A stretch of DNA of 64,000 nucleotides. Origin: an uncultured Paracoccaceae bacterium. Lineage in GTDB: Bacteria; Pseudomonadota; Alphaproteobacteria; Rhodobacterales; Rhodobacteraceae. Position numbers and translations under genes: made by a program. Location of the stretch: NCBI GenBank assembly GCA_947502145.1, contig CANMYO010000003.1, positions 248,001-312,000 on the forward strand, read 5' to 3'. Of the stretch, positions 59,100 through 64,000 are shown one piece after another. The notes under the pieces are model-generated. The model was given only the letters and a program-made list of their open reading frames with translations. It was not told where the DNA came from and made no database searches. Every line of letters begins with the position of its first letter. The first letter of the stretch is position 1.

Positions 59100-61292
59100 A
59101 TGACCCAAACCCACTTTGACCAAGGCGATCTGATCGGCGTGCTGACAACGCAACCGCTTGATCGGGTGCTGGACTACAAGGCGCCAGAGGGTGGTTGTTT
59201 TGTAGGTGCTTTTGTTGAGGTGCCACTGGGCCCCCGCAAGGTCGTGGGCGTCGTCTGGGGCAAGGGGCGCGGTGATTGGGACTATAACAAAGTACGATCG
59301 GTCATCCGGGTGCTGGATGTGGCCCCGATGCGCGATGAAATGCGCCAGTTCCTGGAACGCGCTGCCGATTATACGCTGACGCCGATGTCGGCAATGCTGC
59401 GGCTGGCGACCCGCGCCCCGGGGCTGGGTGATCCGCCGTCAATGCGCAAGGTTTATCGTCTGGGTGGCGATCCGCCGGCAAGGATGACGGATGCCCGCGG
59501 CAAAGTGCTTGCGGTTTTGCGCGACTATGGAGGCCTGTCCTTTACCCTCAAGGAATTGGCCGAGACCGCAGGTGTCACATCTTCCGTGGTGAAGGGATTG
59601 GTGAAAACCGGTGCCGTCGCAGAGGAAGATGCCCCGCGCGATACACCATTTCCGCTGCTGGATCCGGACTATGGCAGCAAGGATTTGACTGCCGACCAGC
59701 AGGCCGGTGCCAAGGTCCTGCGCGAAGCCGTGACCGCAGGGACATATGGAACGACCTTGCTGAAGGGCGTCACCGGGTCGGGTAAGACCGAAGTTTATCT
59801 GGAGGCGGTCGCGGCCTGCCTCAGCGCAGGGCGACAGGCGCTTGTGCTGTTGCCTGAAATCGCCCTGACGGGAGAGTTCATAGATCGGGTAGAGGCGCGG
59901 TTCGGGATGAAGCCGGCCGAGTGGCATTCTGGCGTGACCGCGACCGAACGGCGCCGCGTCTGGCGCATGGTCGGGCAGGGGCAGGCGCAGTTGGTGGTTG
60001 GTGCGCGATCAGCACTATTTCTGCCTTATCGGCAACTTGGCCTGATCGTCGTGGATGAGGAACACGACACATCCTACAAGCAAGAGGACGGCGTTCTTTA
60101 TAATGCACGGGATATGGCAGTGCTGCGGGCCTCGCTGAATGCCGCTCAGGTGGTTCTGGCATCGGCGACGCCAAGCCTAGAAAGCTGGGCGAACGTGGAG
60201 GCGGGAAAATACGCGCGACTGGAGCTGACATCCCGCTTTGGCGAGGCTGTGATGCCCAGTATGGCTGCAATCGACATGCGGTCAGAGGAGGTCAAGAGCG
60301 GTCATTGGGTTTCTCCGACCTTGCAGGGGGCTATCCGCGCGCGGATCGAGAAGGGTGAGCAGTCGCTGATTTTTCTCAACAGACGTGGTTATGCGCCGAT
60401 CACGCTTTGCCGGGCTTGTGGGCATCAGATCGGCTGCGACCAATGCGACGCACGCATGGTTGAACACAGGTTCCTCAAACGATTGATGTGTCACCAATGC
60501 GGTGAGACCAAACCGATGCCGACAGTTTGCCCGTCTTGTGAAGCCGAGGACAAGTTAAGCGCTGTGGGGCCGGGCGTGGAACGTATGGGGGAAGAGGTCA
60601 CCGCGCTGTTTCCAGATGCCCGCGTGGTTGTCCTGTCCTCTGACCTTTATGGCTCCGCCCGGGCGATGAAAGCCCATATTGCCGAAATCGCAGAAGGGGG
60701 GGCTGACATCATCATCGGCACGCAGCTTGTGGCAAAGGGGCACAACTTTCCCAAACTCACCTTGGTCGGTGTGATTGACGCCGATCTGGGGCTGCAGGGG
60801 TCGGACTTGCGCGCTGCCGAACGCACCTTTCAACTGATGCGACAGGTCGCAGGACGGGCCGGGCGGGCCGCGGCACCGGGCGAGGCATTGATGCAGACCT
60901 ACCAGCCGGAACATCCGGTCATTCGTGCGATCATCGCGGGTGATGAGGAACAGTTTTGGGCGGCCGAAGCCGCAGAGCGCAAACAGGCGGGCGTGCCGCC
61001 TTACGGCCGGATGGCGGGCATCGTGCTGAGCAGCCCCAATGTGCAGGAGGTGTTTGATCTTGGCACCGAAATGGCGCGGCGCAGCGAACCGCTGCGCAGG
61101 ATTGGGGCACAGGTTTTCGGCCCCGCTCCGGCCCCGATTGCGCGGATCAGAGGGCGCCATCGGGTCAGGCTATTGGTCAAGGCAGAAAAATCCGCGCCGC
61201 TGCAACGGGCGCTCGCCGACTGGGCCGCACAGTTCAAACTGCCTACAAATCTTCGCCTTTCCATCGATATTGACCCGCAAAGCTTTTATTGA
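59100..61292 (+). CDS. priA: Primosomal protein N' (replication restart helicase)
   Basis: A 730-residue superfamily 2 helicase. The N-terminal 3'-DNA-binding domain (residues 1-100, LDYKAPEGG..VEVPLG) is followed by Walker A GVTGSGKT near 223, DEEH near 319, SATPSLES, the eight-Cys zinc region (CRACGHQIGCDQC...CHQCG...CPSC) and GTQLVAKGHNFP plus QVAGRAGR in the second RecA domain. It reloads the replisome at stalled forks. Monocistronic by spacing to the next gene. Confidence 0.97.
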   Translation: MTQTHFDQGDLIGVLTTQPLDRVLDYKAPEGGCFVGAFVEVPLGPRKVVGVVWGKGRGDWDYNKVRSVIRVLDVAPMRDEMRQFLERAADYTLTPMSAMLRLATRAPGLGDPPSMRKVYRLGGDPPARMTDARGKVLAVLRDYGGLSFTLKELAETAGVTSSVVKGLVKTGAVAEEDAPRDTPFPLLDPDYGSKDLTADQQAGAKVLREAVTAGTYGTTLLKGVTGSGKTEVYLEAVAACLSAGRQALVLLPEIALTGEFIDRVEARFGMKPAEWHSGVTATERRRVWRMVGQGQAQLVVGARSALFLPYRQLGLIVVDEEHDTSYKQEDGVLYNARDMAVLRASLNAAQVVLASATPSLESWANVEAGKYARLELTSRFGEAVMPSMAAIDMRSEEVKSGHWVSPTLQGAIRARIEKGEQSLIFLNRRGYAPITLCRACGHQIGCDQCDARMVEHRFLKRLMCHQCGETKPMPTVCPSCEAEDKLSAVGPGVERMGEEVTALFPDARVVVLSSDLYGSARAMKAHIAEIAEGGADIIIGTQLVAKGHNFPKLTLVGVIDADLGLQGSDLRAAERTFQLMRQVAGRAGRAAAPGEALMQTYQPEHPVIRAIIAGDEEQFWAAEAAERKQAGVPPYGRMAGIVLSSPNVQEVFDLGTEMARRSEPLRRIGAQVFGPAPAPIARIRGRHRVRLLVKAEKSAPLQRALADWAAQFKLPTNLRLSIDIDPQSFY

Positions 61293-61392
61293 CAGCGCTT
61301 AGATGCGGGTTTTCCAGACCTGCGGGACCGGCTCTGAACTGCTAACTTGAAGTCGCCATATTTCTGGCAATTTCAAAGAAGGAGTTTTTATC

Positions 61393-61710
61393 ATGCTTAA
61401 CGTTGAGAAATTATCTCGCGACCAAATGCTCGAAGTTGTCGCAGACCGATTGGCCCGCAAGCGGGTTGACGGTGACGCGGTCACAGCCATGTCCAAGGTC
61501 ATCTTTAATGACGAATTTCCCGTCATAGACTTTGATGTGTGCAAATACGGCACCTGCTGGGACTTCGAATTCAAGGGCCCGTTGGTCAAGTTTGAACTGC
61601 AGCGGCTGCTTGAAATGGTGCCGGGCCGGGTGCGCAACGTCGATATCATGATCGACGGGATCACGGATCCGGAACGCCTGCGCGTCCGCGTCGGGCAAGA
61701 GCTGGGCTGA
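61393..61710 (+). CDS. Small protein with CKYGTC motif, coupled to a radical SAM enzyme (105 aa)
   Basis: A 105-residue protein with a strong AAGGAG ribosome site eight bases before the ATG. An N-terminal helical half (NVEKLSRDQMLEVVADRLARKRV) precedes FPVIDFDVCKYGTCWDFEFKG, with only two cysteines, C50 and C55, then a helix and a strand-rich tail (RNVDIMIDGITDPERLRVRV). No domain is recognised. The stop overlaps the radical SAM start (TGATG), so the two are made together. It could be a substrate, a chaperone or an electron-transfer partner of that enzyme; there is no Gly-rich leader/core layout typical of classic RiPP precursors. Confidence 0.72.
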   Translation: MLNVEKLSRDQMLEVVADRLARKRVDGDAVTAMSKVIFNDEFPVIDFDVCKYGTCWDFEFKGPLVKFELQRLLEMVPGRVRNVDIMIDGITDPERLRVRVGQELG

Positions 61711-62669
61711 TGGCCCTTATGGCGCGTCGGGTGGTGCACATCCACCCGACACTTCTGTGCAACCTCACATGTGCCCATTGCTATTCTACCTCCAGCCCGC
61801 AGATGCCGCGCGGGCTGGATCCCGATGATATCCTCAAGGCGACTGCGCAACTGGCTGAACAAGGCTACGACAGCGCAAGCCTGTCAGGCGGCGAGCCGAC
61901 GATATATTTTGGTCTGGATCGGTTGTGCGATGGCTTGCGCGATCAGAACTTTTCGGTGTCTGTGATCACAAACGGGCTGCAGCCACGGCGCATTGTGTCC
62001 TTTGCCGAACGTCACCGCCCTGACCTGATTTCAGTCAGTTTTGATGGGCTGGCACCGCGTCACGACCTGATCCGCCGCAAACAGGGCAGTTTCGAGCGCG
62101 CGATGGAAAGCCTGATGCGCCTCACCGGGGCGGGGCATCGCTGTGGTGCCGTCGTGTCGCTTGGCGAAGACGGGATGGAGGACATCCCGGCGCTGGTGGC
62201 GCAGATTGCTGCCGCAGGGGCAAGCCATGTGCAGATTCACCCGGTATCAGAGCTCGGCCGCGGGCTGACATCGGCAATTGTCCGTGAGCCAAGCGACGAC
62301 ACCCTGCTGCGTGCAATGGTGTTGAGCCAGGTGTTGGACGTGATGTATCCGGAGTGCCGGATCATTTGTGACGCCCTGACCGGTGATCTGCTGCAGGCCA
62401 AGCCGCGCCCAAAAGTGGGTGAACTGGTGTCCCCGGTGGTGATCGGAGCGGACGGCCAGGTCTTTCCGGTGGCCTATGGGCTGGCCGGACAGTTCAGTTT
62501 TGGCAACCTCAGCGACGGGGTTTCCCCAACCGTTTACAGCGCCGCGTTGGTCGACCTGATTGATCGCTGCTGGAATGATGCCGCGTCGCGGGCTGCGACC
62601 GCATTTTATCCTGACCTGACGCGGCTCAGCCACGCGGAACGTAAAGCAGCGGTGGCCGGCCAAACGTGA
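61710..62669 (+). CDS. Radical SAM enzyme (MoaA/peptide-maturase-like, no SPASM cysteines)
   Basis: A 319-residue radical SAM protein. The cluster motif CNLTCAHC is at residues 17-24; SGGEP at 59-63; SVITNGL, ISVSFDGLAPRHD and HVQIHPVSELGRG follow the TIM-barrel order of MoaA/AlbA/PqqE relatives. The C-terminal block GADGQVFPVAYGLAGQFSFGNLSDG aligns in style with SPASM domains, but the cluster cysteines there are absent. It begins inside the stop of the small CKYGTC protein. Its substrate is unknown; the neighbour is the first candidate. Confidence 0.85.
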   Translation: MALMARRVVHIHPTLLCNLTCAHCYSTSSPQMPRGLDPDDILKATAQLAEQGYDSASLSGGEPTIYFGLDRLCDGLRDQNFSVSVITNGLQPRRIVSFAERHRPDLISVSFDGLAPRHDLIRRKQGSFERAMESLMRLTGAGHRCGAVVSLGEDGMEDIPALVAQIAAAGASHVQIHPVSELGRGLTSAIVREPSDDTLLRAMVLSQVLDVMYPECRIICDALTGDLLQAKPRPKVGELVSPVVIGADGQVFPVAYGLAGQFSFGNLSDGVSPTVYSAALVDLIDRCWNDAASRAATAFYPDLTRLSHAERKAAVAGQT

Positions 62670-62752
62670 ATGCGCCAGATGTGCATTTGCGACGGATAAA
62701 CTGTGCGATCAAACGGCTCGCGTACCGGTGGAAATGGGCGTAAGGCAGGCAC

Positions 62753-63982
62753 ATGAAAATCGTGCGCCTCGAAGATACGCATCAGTTGCCATTCTGGCGG
62801 CGACCCATTGGCATGCTGCTGATGATGGCGCTGGCGATGCCAATCGCATTTAACACGTGGATTGCCCTGCTTAATAACTTCGTCATTGAAGTGGCGCGCT
62901 TTGATGGGGCCGACATTGGTCTGCTTCATACGGTGCGCGAGATTCCGGGCTTTCTGGCGATCGGCGTAATTGCCATCATCATGTTCATGCGCGAGCAGGT
63001 GCTGGGATTGGTGTCACTTGTCATGCTTGGCATCGCCACCGCGCTGACAGCGCAATTTCCCAGCATGGGGGGGATTCTGACGATCACGATGCTGTCGTCG
63101 ATCGGGTTTCACTACTACGAGACCGTCAACCAGTCGTTGCAGCTCCAATGGCTGGACAAAGGCCGGGCCCCACAGGTCATTGGGTGGCTGATGGCGGCAG
63201 GGTCAGGCGCGACGTTGGTCGCCTATGTGATCATCGTAATGACGTGGGAAGCATTCGATCTTAGCTATAGTTTTGTCTATTGGATTGCAGGCGGGATCAC
63301 GACCGCGATTGCCATTTTCTGCCTTGCCTTCTATCCGCAATTCGAAGCGCCGCATCCGCAACGCAAGGAATTTGTGCTCCGCAAGCGGTATTGGCTCTAC
63401 TACGCGCTGCAATTCATGTCAGGCGCACGGCGGCAGATCTTTGTTGTCTTTGCCGGCTTCATGATGGTCGAGAAATTTGGTTTTGAGGTCCATGAGGTCA
63501 CGGCGCTGTTTCTGATCAATCTGGTCGCAAACGTGTTGTTCGCGCCTCTGATCGGGCGGGTGGTCACAGTATTCGGGGAGCAGCGGGCGCTGCTGTTTGA
63601 ATATGCCGGTCTTGTGGCGGTCTTTCTGGCCTATGGCGGTGTTTATTACCTTGGGTGGGGAGTTGTTGTTGCCGCGACGTTGTACGTCGTGGATCACATC
63701 TTCTTTGCGCTTGCGCTCGCGTTGAAGACATATTTCCAGAAAATTGCGGATCCTGGCGATATTGCCCCGACGGCAGCGGTCGCATTCACCATCAACCATA
63801 TTGCGGCAGTCTTTCTGCCTGTTCTTCTGGGGCTACTTTGGTTATTGTCGCCGGCGGCCGTGTTCTTTTTGGCGGCAGCCATGGCGAGCGTTTCGTTTGC
63901 TCTTGCTCTGTTGATCCCACGCCATCCGGTTCCGGGGTATGAAACACGCCTGACGCGACCCCTTTCTGCGCCGGCAGAGTAG
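62753..63982 (+). CDS. MFS transporter
   Basis: A 409-residue membrane protein with about twelve helices. A short cytosolic N-terminus (MKIVRLEDTHQLPFWRRP) leads into helix 1; REIPGFLAIGVIAIIMFMREQ is the loop 2-3 region; KEFVLRKRYWLYYALQFMSG marks the central loop before the second half; PRHPVPGYE ends it. AAGGCAGG precedes the ATG. It starts 83 bp after the radical SAM gene with no terminator between, so it may belong to the same transcript and move the product. The gene is complete and stops 18 bp before the right edge. Confidence 0.87.
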   Translation: MKIVRLEDTHQLPFWRRPIGMLLMMALAMPIAFNTWIALLNNFVIEVARFDGADIGLLHTVREIPGFLAIGVIAIIMFMREQVLGLVSLVMLGIATALTAQFPSMGGILTITMLSSIGFHYYETVNQSLQLQWLDKGRAPQVIGWLMAAGSGATLVAYVIIVMTWEAFDLSYSFVYWIAGGITTAIAIFCLAFYPQFEAPHPQRKEFVLRKRYWLYYALQFMSGARRQIFVVFAGFMMVEKFGFEVHEVTALFLINLVANVLFAPLIGRVVTVFGEQRALLFEYAGLVAVFLAYGGVYYLGWGVVVAATLYVVDHIFFALALALKTYFQKIADPGDIAPTAAVAFTINHIAAVFLPVLLGLLWLLSPAAVFFLAAAMASVSFALALLIPRHPVPGYETRLTRPLSAPAE

Positions 63983-64000
63983 AAAGGCGCCGGCGGTGTG

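Noticed and set aside
61393-61710. Calling the 105-aa protein a RiPP precursor
   Set aside because: No leader/core division, Gly-Gly site or repeated modifiable residues are visible; the protein looks folded, so substrate status remains a hypothesis.
1-64000. tRNA, rRNA, CRISPR, insertion sequence or prophage
   Set aside because: No cloverleaf, rRNA segment, regular spaced repeats, transposase or phage structural gene was recognised by eye; small RNAs cannot be excluded without covariance searches.

Overview
This 64 kb window is gene-dense, high-GC chromosomal DNA that looks like an alphaproteobacterium of the Rhodobacteraceae (Roseobacter-type). This is inferred from gene content and gene style: many 4-bp ATGA start/stop overlaps, a phosphatidylcholine synthase, a homospermidine synthase, a hisC-tyrC pair, a DUF484-xerC pair, a Hint-domain protein and large acyl-CoA dehydrogenases. 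I saw no rRNA, tRNA, CRISPR array, insertion sequence or prophage. The content is mostly core and peripheral metabolism.

Layout. (1) 1-6.4 kb (+): a tightly overlapping amino-sugar catabolic operon: Gfo/Idh oxidoreductase (cut by the window edge), two SIS-domain proteins, ROK kinase, GatZ/KbaZ-like protein and nagA. The set fits conversion of GalNAc and/or GlcNAc to fructose-6-phosphate. (2) 6.4-12.8 kb (-): an SDR plus ECF sigma factor pair, propionyl-CoA synthetase, malic enzyme and a DUF3072 small protein. (3) 12.9-17.4 kb (+): nucleoside salvage operon cdd-deoA-deoB-add-upp. (4) 17.5-24.2 kb: a secreted SPOR protein, an M48-like protein without its zinc motif, an acyl-CoA synthetase, an EamA transporter coupled to a sulfotransferase, and a Hint protein lacking catalytic residues. 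(5) 24.2-31.9 kb (-): a contiguous fatty-acid beta-oxidation operon led by a MerR regulator with a perfect TTACGT-N2-ACGTAA operator upstream. It carries acyl-CoA dehydrogenase, a small RHH-like protein, a secreted protein, a GST, thiolase, an NTF2-like protein and fadJ. (6) 32.4-42 kb: a second MerR regulator, tandem thioesterases, a MATE exporter, DUF952-pyrD, a secreted 5'-nucleotidase behind a PHO-box-like site, pabB, a Dabb protein, a methyltransferase with a PqqD-like tail, a SRAP peptidase and a cupredoxin-like secreted protein. (7) 42.6-50.7 kb: a VOC protein, homospermidine synthase preceded by a parS-like palindrome, an EEP-fold protein, hisC-tyrC-extensin-like, an FAD monooxygenase and a PPOX flavoprotein. 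(8) 50.8-58.7 kb: ileS-thioesterase-ogt-EamA, pcs, xerC, DUF484 and transaldolase with a clear terminator. (9) 59.1-64 kb: priA, then a small two-cysteine protein translationally coupled to a radical SAM enzyme and followed by an MFS transporter.

The best candidates for an undescribed system are the small protein/radical SAM/MFS set at 61.4-64.0 kb, the epimerase-based amino-sugar operon at the left edge, and the accessory genes embedded in the beta-oxidation operon. Functions rest on motif recognition by eye; no database search was possible.
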